A DNA stretch of 64,000 bases from Actinomadura nitritigenes. GTDB taxonomy: Bacteria > Actinomycetota > Actinomycetes > Streptosporangiales > Streptosporangiaceae. The translations under genes and the position numbers were made by a program. Each line of letters begins with the position of its first letter. The first letter of the stretch is position 1. Below the pieces are notes generated by a model. That model did no database searches. It was given only the letters and a program-made list of their open reading frames with translations, and was not told the origin of the DNA. The stretch covers positions 1-64,000 of the forward strand of contig NZ_JAGEOK010000030.1 in the NCBI RefSeq assembly GCF_017573545.1, read 5' to 3'. Below, piece by piece: positions 40,980-48,411 of the stretch.

Positions 40980-43061
40980 TCACCACACGATCGACTCATC
41001 GTCGTCCGCCGCGGAGTTCGCGGGCGCCGTGCCACCGGCGTCCGCTGATCCGTCGGCCGCCCGCCTGTCGGCCGCCGTTCTGGCTGTCACTCGCTCGTCG
41101 GTCGCTCGCTCGTCGGTCGCCGTTCTGGTGGTCGCCCGCTGGTCGGCAGACGGGTCGTCGCTCGGCCGGGTGTCGCTCGGCCGGGTGTCGCTCGGCCGGG
41201 TGTCGCTCGGCTGGGCTGGCGGGTCGTCGGTCGGCCGGGTGTCGGTCGGCGAGGCGTCCGGCGCCGGGTCGTGGGGCGGAAGGGCGGCCGGTGCCGGGCC
41301 GGCCGGCGGCGGCGCGTACGGCGGCGGTGAGTCCTTCTGGCGGATCATCGCTTCGACCGCCTCCTTGCTGCGGACGATGGCCTCCCGGTCCTTGCGCTTC
41401 CACCAGGGGGTCAGCCACATCTCGACGGGACGCGCGGTGCCGGCGACGACGACGGCGCGGCCGAAGCGCATGGTCCGCAGCTCCTCGGGGGTCAGGATCT
41501 GCTTCCCCTCATGCTTGCCCACGAGGTCGGAGAGGTCGGAGATGTCCTTGATCGTTCCGGCGCCACCCGAAATGATCTTCATGGTGGCGTTGTCCAGCAG
41601 GGCCGCGGTGCGGTCCGCGCCCCACTTGGCGCGGGCCTCCGCCAGTGACGTCAGGTAGACGTGCACGGAGATGGAGTATCCACCGGACTCGCCCATGTAG
41701 GTCGGCAGGCCGCCCGACACGAAGACGTCGGCGACCTGATTGAGTTCGAAGGTCAGCGGCGGGTCGAGGCGACCCGTCGGGTTCTTCATCGCCACACCGC
41801 GCGCCGACCGGAAGTACTGTTCGAGGATCGTGGTGACGACCGGGGCGATGCCGCCCCAGTCGGGCTGCCTCTTCGCGACGAAGTACAGGGTGTTCCGGCC
41901 CTTGAGGAACTTGGCGAAGTCGAACTCCTCCCCAGGTTCCGGCGAGCAGTCCTCCAGGACGAGGGGATGCGAGAAGGCATGCATGACCTGCATCACCCCG
42001 GACCACAGGCGCTCGTCCCGCATGTTGAACTCCAGCTGCCCCGTGTACCCCGGGGCGGTCCGGCCTTCCCGTTCGCCCTGCCGCAGGATCTCGAGCGGCT
42101 CCTCCCCGTTCGCCTCGTAGATCCAGCGCATCACCTCCCGGAAACTGACCCTGCCGATCGCGCCGGCGTGCAGCAGGCACCGGATGATGGTGATGACGCC
42201 GCTGAGCACGATGCCGCCTTCCCGCCCGATCGAGAAACCGCTCGCCTCCACGAGCGTGCCGGACCGGACAGCGCACACGTTCGGGTCCTCGCACCCCTGC
42301 AGCGGTGACCAGCGCATGCGGTTCGGCCATCCGGTCCAGTTCCACGGGTCGAACACATAGACCTCGCCGTACTGGGCCCGCACCATGGCGGTGTTGACGA
42401 ACGTCTCCCGCCGGCTGGAGGTGACGATGACGGGGCCCGGAGCGTCGATGGTGAACGGCGTGACGAAGTGCACGTCCTTGCCCTGCCGCGGCGCGGAGAT
42501 GATGATCGCCATGTCCTCGATGGACGCGTACAGCTTGCGCCGGGACCTGATGTCCCGTCCGATGTAGAAGCCGACCTCCTCGGGCTTGATCCTCCGGACG
42601 TTCTGGCCGTGCGTCGACGGGCGGGCCTGCCAGGCCTTGTTCTGCACGGTCCGGGCGCTCAGCAGCTTGCGGACCTCCCAGCCGGAGGCGTAGCCGAGGC
42701 GGAACCGGCGGACCGTCCTGCGGCGCCGGAAGTTGAGGAACAGCCGTACCGCGAAGTAGGTCCCCACCGCCGCGACCGTGAGGAACAGGATGAGCAGGGT
42801 GAAGAAGACCGGCCCGGACCCCAGGGCCGCCGCGGCGGCCGGCGGCCACGCGCTTCGCGGGTCGCTCGGGTGGGTCAGGAGCCTGAAGGTGATCGGAAGG
42901 CAGTCCGTCGGGTCGGAGTCCGGCCAGCCACCGCCCGCGATGACACCGGACACCTGACCCGCCAGCCAGGTCAGGAAACTGCTCGCCCCGCCCAGCAGCA
43001 CGACCAGCAGACCGATGCCGAAGAAGAGCGTGTAGACGTCATCGTCGTCATTACCGGCCAC
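40980..43061 (-). CDS. VirD4/TraG-like type IV coupling protein with altered Walker motifs
   Basis: The 693-residue protein has two N-terminal membrane helices, then a TraG/VirD4-type ATPase fold. The segment IIISAPRQGKDVHFVTPFTI sits where family members have GPTGSGKG/T, here ending GKD. VIVTSSRRETF follows, then FELNQVADVF where VirD4 proteins have the Walker B DE; here N and Q (41736-41741). Both are the classic inactivating substitutions. The C-terminal 100 residues are Pro/Asp/Arg/Thr-rich (DTRPSDTRPSD repeats) and disordered. It starts with GTG with AGGAGG upstream. It would recruit substrates to the channel; ATP hydrolysis is doubtful. Confidence 0.85.
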   Translation of the reverse strand: MAGNDDDDVYTLFFGIGLLVVLLGGASSFLTWLAGQVSGVIAGGGWPDSDPTDCLPITFRLLTHPSDPRSAWPPAAAAALGSGPVFFTLLILFLTVAAVGTYFAVRLFLNFRRRRTVRRFRLGYASGWEVRKLLSARTVQNKAWQARPSTHGQNVRRIKPEEVGFYIGRDIRSRRKLYASIEDMAIIISAPRQGKDVHFVTPFTIDAPGPVIVTSSRRETFVNTAMVRAQYGEVYVFDPWNWTGWPNRMRWSPLQGCEDPNVCAVRSGTLVEASGFSIGREGGIVLSGVITIIRCLLHAGAIGRVSFREVMRWIYEANGEEPLEILRQGEREGRTAPGYTGQLEFNMRDERLWSGVMQVMHAFSHPLVLEDCSPEPGEEFDFAKFLKGRNTLYFVAKRQPDWGGIAPVVTTILEQYFRSARGVAMKNPTGRLDPPLTFELNQVADVFVSGGLPTYMGESGGYSISVHVYLTSLAEARAKWGADRTAALLDNATMKIISGGAGTIKDISDLSDLVGKHEGKQILTPEELRTMRFGRAVVVAGTARPVEMWLTPWWKRKDREAIVRSKEAVEAMIRQKDSPPPYAPPPAGPAPAALPPHDPAPDASPTDTRPTDDPPAQPSDTRPSDTRPSDTRPSDDPSADQRATTRTATDERATDERVTARTAADRRAADGSADAGGTAPANSAADDDESIVW
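41158..41217. repeat. Four tandem 15-bp repeats in the tail of the VirD4-like gene
   Basis: Unit TCGCTCGGCCGGGTG repeated four times, the last with changes; it codes for DTRPS-type units on the minus strand. Confidence 0.85.
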
Positions 43062-43172
43062 AGAACCTCCTCGATCGTAGTGTCCGGATGTGTCCGTTTC
43101 CGGGCCGCGGCGAGCGCCGGATCCGCCGCGCGCCGCCCGGCCATGCCCTCGTCATGGGTGCCCTCTCGCCGC

Positions 43173-43769
43173 TCAGGTGGTGCCCACCGCCGACACGCGC
43201 CACGGTCCGCTCGGCTTGTCGCGCCGGAGCGTGACGAAGGCGGTGGCGTGGACGGGGTCGCCCTTCCACCCGTCCCGGCCGGTGGGCGTGACGTCGATCC
43301 GCCACTGCCGGTGCGCCAGCTTGGGCGTGTCGGCGGGGACGTCACCCAAGGGGGTCTGCCGGGTGAGGCGAACCTTGGCGTAGGCACGGTGGCGGCTCCA
43401 TAGCCCGGGCATGCTGCCGCCGCCTTGGCCATCGATGACGGCCTTGTAGACGCTGTCCAGGAGGGGGGTCGCTCGCTGGTAGGCGTCCTGCTGGCCGTGG
43501 TCGATGGCCGAGTCGACGGTCCACATCAGGGTGAGCGCCGCCTTGGACACCGCGGTGGCGTCGCTCTGGTCGAGCCGGGAGAGGTCGGGCAGGCCGCGGG
43601 GCACCCTCGGGGACGAGGTCGGGGACGCGGGCGCGGGCGAGGAGATCGCGGCGGTGGGGGAGGCGCTGGTGGCCTCTGGTGCGGCCCGGTGCCCCACGCC
43701 GCAGGCGCTCACGGCGCAGGCGAGCGCGGTGAGGAAAGCGACGCGCGGGGGGCGGCCGGGGGCGGCCAT
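43173..43769 (-). CDS. Lipoprotein-like component
   Basis: The 198-residue protein starts MAAPGRPPRVAFLTALACAVSACGVG, a lipoprotein-type signal with Cys at 23 in VSAC. A Ser/Pro/Thr linker (SPTAAISSPAPASPT) leads to a domain of about 130 residues containing LTLMWTVDSAID and ending with beta strands (RQWRIDVTPTGRDGW, HATAFVTLRRDKPSGPWRV). The end resembles Mce-associated or NTF2-like domains found in VirB8-type proteins, which would fit the location; this is only suggested. ATG at 43769 with AGGAGG upstream. It lies between the lytic transglycosylase and VirD4-like genes. Confidence 0.75.
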   Translation of the reverse strand: MAAPGRPPRVAFLTALACAVSACGVGHRAAPEATSASPTAAISSPAPASPTSSPRVPRGLPDLSRLDQSDATAVSKAALTLMWTVDSAIDHGQQDAYQRATPLLDSVYKAVIDGQGGGSMPGLWSRHRAYAKVRLTRQTPLGDVPADTPKLAHRQWRIDVTPTGRDGWKGDPVHATAFVTLRRDKPSGPWRVSAVGTT

Positions 43770-43810
43770 GGGCACCTCCTGAAGTTCGTGCGCAAGGCGT
43801 GCTGCGGGCG

Positions 43811-45064
43811 TCAGGCGTTGAAGGTGTCGCCCGCCAGCACGGAGATGTGGACGTGGTCGTAGTGGTTGGCCGTCAGCCCGCCGCGGTCCTCCATCTGCCG
43901 CCAGCCCTCCTTGGCCCGGGCGGGGTTCCAGATGTGCTGGCGGTAGATGATGTAGTCGATCCCGAGGCGCTTGGCGTTGGCCTTGGCCCAGTTGGCGATG
44001 TCGTAGCCGAGCTTGACCTCGTCGGGTTTGGGCGACCCGGAGCTGATCATGAAGTCGCAGGCGCGGCCGAGGGGGTGCTCGCCGCCGCCGGCGATGCCGC
44101 CGTCGGCGCGGTAGCAGCCGATCCCGCGCGGCACCGTGAACTTGGCCTTGATCTGGTCCCGTACGCAGGCCATCCGCTTCGTGATGTGGCCCGCGACGAA
44201 CCCCGCGGCGTCGTGGCAGACCGATCCGGGGGCATAGCTGCCGCCCGCGCCGAACCCACCGCCGCCGCAGGAGACCTGGGAGGGGTTCGCGGGACTGAGG
44301 GAGAAGTTCTGGTCGTAGCGTTTGGCCCACGACAGCACCAGATTCACATAGTCGTTGGAGTGGTTGTAGGCGAAGATCGCTTTTCTGACCTGTGCGGGTG
44401 CGCCGTTGTGGTGCAAGTAGTTGGCCGCGGTGAAGATCGCATCCGACGGGTCGTAGCGGTCCTTTTTGCCATCGGGCTTGCCATCGGGGTTGCCATCCGG
44501 ACCGAAGGTGGGTCCGTCGATCGCTACGGTGTACGGGGTTACGGATTCCCAGGTGCTTTGCAGAAACTGCATCGGGCCGCCCGCGCCGGCGTAGTTCTCC
44601 CCCGACTTGACGCCCGGAAGATCGGATCGGCCGTGGTCGGTCTCGACCTTCCCGATTCCGGCGAGCAGGGACCAGGGAATTCCGCCGAACCTCTTGTCCG
44701 CCTCTGCGGCTTTATAGAGCTTGAAGTAGGGCGAGGGGATGCTGTTCGCGCCGTCGGCGCGTGCCAGGGCGACGTTCTGCACGGTCCCGCCGCCGGACGG
44801 CAGGGAAGCGGGGCGCACGGTGTGCGCGGCGGGATAGGTGTACGCGGCGGGATAGGCGGTCGGGCCCGTCGTCTTGGGGCTGGGTTTCGGCGCGTTGCTC
44901 AGTTGCTCCGGGCCCGGGACGTCCGCCGGTGCGCATGCGGCCTGGAAAGGTGAGAGGAGTTTCTGACTCGCCACGGTCACGACGGCGACGAACATCATCA
45001 CGATGAGCAACAAGCCCAAGCAGCCCGAGTAGGAGATAAGGCTCAGCAGGCTGTATTTCCTCAT
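43811..45064 (-). CDS. Membrane-anchored lytic transglycosylase, VirB1-like, with second ARB-07466-like domain
   Basis: The 417-residue protein has one N-terminal membrane helix (CLGLLLIVMMFVAVVTVAS), a linker with PAAYTYPAAHT, then a Slt-type catalytic domain: SLLAGIGKVETDHG (catalytic E), GAGGPMQFLQSTW, a Ca-loop-like GNPDGKPDGKKDRYDPSDAI, and YNHSNDYVNLVLSW. A second, C-terminal domain (GIGCYRADGGIAGGGEHPLGRACDFM ... NHYDHVHISV) is of the kind found in ARB-07466-type secreted proteins. It would cut peptidoglycan outside the membrane so that the apparatus can cross the wall. It starts the minus-strand operon, divergent from the plus-strand operon at 45437. Confidence 0.9.
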   Translation of the reverse strand: MRKYSLLSLISYSGCLGLLLIVMMFVAVVTVASQKLLSPFQAACAPADVPGPEQLSNAPKPSPKTTGPTAYPAAYTYPAAHTVRPASLPSGGGTVQNVALARADGANSIPSPYFKLYKAAEADKRFGGIPWSLLAGIGKVETDHGRSDLPGVKSGENYAGAGGPMQFLQSTWESVTPYTVAIDGPTFGPDGNPDGKPDGKKDRYDPSDAIFTAANYLHHNGAPAQVRKAIFAYNHSNDYVNLVLSWAKRYDQNFSLSPANPSQVSCGGGGFGAGGSYAPGSVCHDAAGFVAGHITKRMACVRDQIKAKFTVPRGIGCYRADGGIAGGGEHPLGRACDFMISSGSPKPDEVKLGYDIANWAKANAKRLGIDYIIYRQHIWNPARAKEGWRQMEDRGGLTANHYDHVHISVLAGDTFNA

Positions 45065-45436
45065 CGGGCACTATCCTTCGGGCAGTCGATGATGCACGCA
45101 CGAGTGCGGTGGTGACATCGCCGAACGCCCCGGACGGCGGCGGAGCGCGGATCCTCGCCGCCGGCCCCCTCTCCGGGCATGTGCCACCTCCCCCTGCGCC
45201 CACCGACCAAGACAGTGTGGTCATCGGACCGATACGCAAGGTGCCTCCGGCGGTCTCACCCCGAGACCGCCCCGGACCGGCCCCGAATCGGGCCGCAGAG
45301 TGATCGAGCCGTCACACAATGCTGAACTCGGCGGAGTCGGGCGCCTCGCGAGGTTGAAGATGGCGGTGAACCACGGACGGTCGAACCCGTACGCGCAAGA
45401 GTCGCTTGTGACTTCACTCCGGAGGAGGCCATGGGG
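45065..45436. other. Divergent promoter region of the two secretion-like operons
   Basis: No gene is seen in these 372 bases. They separate the minus-strand operon (starting at 45064) from the plus-strand operon (starting at 45437), so they must carry both promoters. I see no clear operator. Confidence 0.5.
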
Positions 45437-46135
45437 ATGCCGCCATCACCGAGCGGCGCCCAAGCGTACGAGGGGATCGGCGGCGAGGCTCCGCAGGCCA
45501 TGGCGGGCACGCGGCCGCAGGCCTACGGGCAGGGGGCTGCGCCTCCGCAGGCGTACGGGCAGGGGACGCCTCCGCAGCAGGCGTACGGGCAGCAGGCGGC
45601 GCCCAGCGGAGGCTTCGTCGCGCAGGCGGTCATACCCGCCGAGCGAGGGCCCTCGCCGCAGAGCGCACTCGGGCTGATCACCTACAGCGGCCGGGGCCCC
45701 GACCTCTGGCTCTCCTCCTGCCATGGCGGAGCCGGCACCTCCACGCTGGCGGCCCTCCTCACCAACAGCGCGAGCGCGGGACGTTACTGGCCGGTGCCCG
45801 CACCGACCGGGAACTCCCGGGTACTGCTGGTCGCGCGCAGCCACGCGGCCGGGCTGCTGGCCGCCCAGGGCGCCGTGGCCCAGTGGGCCGCGGGCGTGCT
45901 GCCGAGCGTGCAACTGCTCGGTCTGGCGGTGATCGCCGACGCCCCCGGGAAGCGCCCGAAGCCGCTGTCCGACCTCGTGCGCCTGATCGCCGGCGGCGTC
46001 CCCCGGCTCTGGGAGCTGCCCTGGGTGGAGGCCTTCCGCCTCGGCGATCCGCCGGACAGGATGAAACCGCCGTCCGCCTACGCGCGCCTCATCCGCGACG
46101 TGAGCGGCCTGATCGAGAACGGGACGGCCCTCTGA
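45437..46135 (+). CDS. P-loop-like protein with repetitive N-terminus (first gene of the plus-strand operon)
   Basis: The 232-residue protein begins with about 55 residues of Gln/Ala/Gly-rich repeats (QAYGQGA, QAYGQGT, QQAYGQQ), then DLWLSSCHGGAGTSTLAALL, which looks like the Walker A of MinD/ParA-type or CpsD-type proteins (GGxGxST). LRVARSHAAGLLAAQGAVA and LGLAVIADAPGKRP resemble the DP and later motifs of those ATPases, but the invariant Lys (GK[ST]) is missing. DUF6668-type proteins occur in such clusters. Starting at ATG 45437 gives the best spacing from the GGAGGAGG site (45421-45428). A scaffold or positioning role is inferred. Confidence 0.75.
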   Translation: MPPSPSGAQAYEGIGGEAPQAMAGTRPQAYGQGAAPPQAYGQGTPPQQAYGQQAAPSGGFVAQAVIPAERGPSPQSALGLITYSGRGPDLWLSSCHGGAGTSTLAALLTNSASAGRYWPVPAPTGNSRVLLVARSHAAGLLAAQGAVAQWAAGVLPSVQLLGLAVIADAPGKRPKPLSDLVRLIAGGVPRLWELPWVEAFRLGDPPDRMKPPSAYARLIRDVSGLIENGTAL

Positions 46136-46525
46136 TCCGATGACCCCCTGACGACCGATGGTCGTCCTCCAGGGCCGTGCAGGGTCCCGTCACGCGGCGT
46201 TCGCGTCGCGGACGGTCCGTGCCGTACCAGATTTTTCTCTCGCGGACGGTTGCCATTGGCATCCCCTCGCGGACCGTCCAATGCATAGAGCAGAACGGTG
46301 CTCGGGGGTGTTCGTTCAGCCGGATCGGTCCTGACCGGCGCGACCCCTTCGGAGAGGGGGCGTCACTCATGCAGGAGGCGAAAGCAGCCCGTTCACGCAG
46401 GCTTTCCGCCGCGTGCGCCCAGGGCGGCGGCCCGGCATCTCGGCGACCCCTCGGAGCAGGGCGGACCGCCGCCCTCCCACGCATGGCCGGTCAGGATCTC
46501 GACCGCCTCATCTCGGAGGACGCAC
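46136..46525. other. 390-base gap with three short repeats
   Basis: Three copies of TCGCGGACSGT occur at 46206-46216, 46240-46250 and 46267-46277, spaced 34 and 27 bases apart, around an AT-rich ATTTTTCTCT. No convincing gene is present; the frames here lack ribosome sites and code-like character. The repeats may bind a regulator of the VirB2-like gene downstream. Confidence 0.5.
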
Positions 46526-46867
46526 ATGCTTGACTTGATGACCATGTGGACCGCCGACCTGGTTCACCACATGGTCCACCTGGCTCCCACCCCGAAGCCG
46601 AGCGGCGGCGGCGGGGGGAACATTCCCAATCCCGGCCAGGGTGAGGAACCGCCCTTCGCGGGGCCGTTCATGACGGTGCTCAGGTGGGGGGTGTACTTCG
46701 CCCTCGGAGGCGGGGTGGCGGGCTTCGTGATCATCGGCGGCAGGATGACGATCCAGCACAAGCGAGGCGAGGGAGGGAATCACATGGGCAGCCTGATCAT
46801 CGTGGGATTCGGCTGCATCGTCATCGTGAGTGCGGCAGCGATCGTCACCGGACTCACGTCAACCTGA
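46526..46867 (+). CDS. VirB2-like small membrane protein (copy 1)
   Basis: The 113-residue protein has two hydrophobic helices, the first near residues 50-70 (VLRWGVYFALGGGVAGFVIIG), then GGRMTIQHKRGEG and a second helix (LIIVGFGCIVIVSAAAIVTGL). Small two-helix proteins with a Gly-rich first helix are the mark of VirB2/TrbC-type pilin subunits. The pattern LRWxxxxxLGGxVAGFVIxGGRMTIxHxRGE is shared with the C-terminus of the protein at 47202, so the two are paralogs. Before the helices is a Gly/Pro-rich tract (KPSGGGGGNIPNPGQ). GGAGGA lies upstream of ATG. Confidence 0.8.
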   Translation: MLDLMTMWTADLVHHMVHLAPTPKPSGGGGGNIPNPGQGEEPPFAGPFMTVLRWGVYFALGGGVAGFVIIGGRMTIQHKRGEGGNHMGSLIIVGFGCIVIVSAAAIVTGLTST

Positions 46868-47136
46868 TGGAGCTTGGGCAGGGCTCCCGGCAACGGGGAG
46901 GGCGCTGCCCGAAGCAAAGGCCGCGGCCCCGGCGCGCGATCGCCCCGCCCCCGACTCGCGCTTCGGCGGCGCCTCGCGGGATCCAGGGAGTGTCCGGCCC
47001 GTTGGAACGATCCCAAACGGCTGCCGGGGCCTTCGGTGACCCGGCACGCCTCACGATGCGCGGCCTCCGTGCCGTGCACGCGCCGGGCGGCGGCCGTCGC
47101 CCCGCGCCGCCGCGCAGCCCCGCCCGCGGCGGCGCG

Positions 47137-47187
47137 GGCTCCGCGCCGGCCGCCGCCTTCGCCGCTCTTCTGGTCGATCCGCTCTGA
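47137..47187 (+). pseudogene. Remnant of a third VirB2-like gene end
   Basis: The bases around 47150-47210 closely match 48305-48365, the end of the next gene: GCCTTCGCCGCTCTTCTGGT then CGATCCG, against GCCTTCGTCTCCCTCCTGGT then CGATCCG, followed by TCTGA and ATCGGGGG. In the old frame it reads AAFAALLVDPL, against IAFVSLLVDPF. The upstream part (46868-47136) is no longer code-like. It probably marks a duplication whose first copy decayed. Confidence 0.5.
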
Positions 47188-47201
47188 GATCGGGGGTCCA
47201 C

Positions 47202-48341
47202 GTGCCTGGATCGAATGCCGCGATGACCGTCATGGGAAAGGTCGGCGCGGCCCTCCGGACCGTCGTCCGGCGCGAGGGCGCGCAGTTGCGAGGAACGCTC
47301 CTCCGGCTAGCCGCGTTCGGCGCGCTCGCCCTGGCCGCCCTCGTGGCTACGGCGGGTACAGCCGGCGACCCGTACTCCGGTACGAACACGGCGGGGATGA
47401 AGACGGGCGGTGACGCCTGGATCGTGATGGACGCGGGGCTGGGCGGGATCGTTATGAGGCGGGCGGCTCCGGTCGCCGCCCTGACGACCGTGCAGGTGCC
47501 GGACCGGGTGACGGCCGCCGGTCTCGCGGCGAAACCGGCGCCTCCCGGTTCCTGCGACTCCAACTGGGACGATATGAAGAACATTCGAACCAGTGATCCG
47601 GACCCTGGTGGCAAGTTCCAATTCAATCCCTGCACTCACCAGGTGAGAATCAGTGACACCGAGAAGGACGGTCACCTCGTTCGCGGCGGAGTCGCCTTGG
47701 GCGGCACCCTGGTGGTCCGTCTGAGGGCGGCCGGAAATCCTGCCGAGGACGTGGCCACCATCCCTCATTACGATCCGAAGCAGATGTACATCTTCAAGGT
47801 CTGTCTTGCCGGTAGCGATAAGGACGACGACTCTTATTGCGACAGCAGCGACAGTCAACATTGGCCTAATGCGGACAGGGGAGGACCGGACCCCTGTTAC
47901 TCCTGGACGGGTAAAGGGGCGGAGGACAACTGCCACAACGGGAGAAAGCTGTTTGGCTTCTCTGACAAGGATAAGCAAAAATATGAGAAATGGAGGGACG
48001 CTCTCCGAGGGCCGGATCTCAGCGTCCCCACACCCAAGCTTCCGGTAGGGAGGAAGCCGGACATCAACGCCCGGCCCGACCTGACGCTGCCGCGGGGCCA
48101 GCCGGGCGACGCGGGGAAGATCACCCAGCCTGTGGCGATCATGTTGCGCTGGCTGGTCTGGACGGTCCTGGGCGGCTGTGTGGCGGGTTTCGTGATCGTC
48201 GGGGGGAGAATGACGATCAGGCACAGGCGGGGCGAGTTCGGCGCGAACGCCTCCGAACTCGGATGGGTCGTGCTCGCCGTCGTCGTCGCGGGTTCCGGGA
48301 TGGCGATCGCCTTCGTCTCCCTCCTGGTCGATCCGTTCTGA
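47202..48341 (+). CDS. Large VirB2-like membrane protein (copy 2)
   Basis: The 379-residue protein has a signal/anchor helix near residues 35-52 (LLRLAAFGALALAALVATAG), a 230-residue outside region with cysteines (GSCDSNWDD, FNPCTHQV, KVCLAGS, YCDSSD, DPCYSW, DNCHNG) and a C-terminal two-helix unit (MLRWLVWTVLGGCVAGFVIVGG RMTI..., then WVVLAVVVAGSGMAIAFVSLLV) that copies the protein at 46526. Its last residues are LVDPF. It looks like a pilin-type unit with an added disulfide-rich surface domain. The GTG at 47202 follows GGGGG. DNA in its middle (47570-47990) is AT-richer than its neighbours. Confidence 0.78.
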   Translation: MPGSNAAMTVMGKVGAALRTVVRREGAQLRGTLLRLAAFGALALAALVATAGTAGDPYSGTNTAGMKTGGDAWIVMDAGLGGIVMRRAAPVAALTTVQVPDRVTAAGLAAKPAPPGSCDSNWDDMKNIRTSDPDPGGKFQFNPCTHQVRISDTEKDGHLVRGGVALGGTLVVRLRAAGNPAEDVATIPHYDPKQMYIFKVCLAGSDKDDDSYCDSSDSQHWPNADRGGPDPCYSWTGKGAEDNCHNGRKLFGFSDKDKQKYEKWRDALRGPDLSVPTPKLPVGRKPDINARPDLTLPRGQPGDAGKITQPVAIMLRWLVWTVLGGCVAGFVIVGGRMTIRHRRGEFGANASELGWVVLAVVVAGSGMAIAFVSLLVDPF

Positions 48342-48411
48342 ATCGGGGGACCGCCGTGTCTGAGTCAAACGGCTGCGCGCCTCCTGCGCGATGCCGTCCG
48401 GGGGGCGCTCG

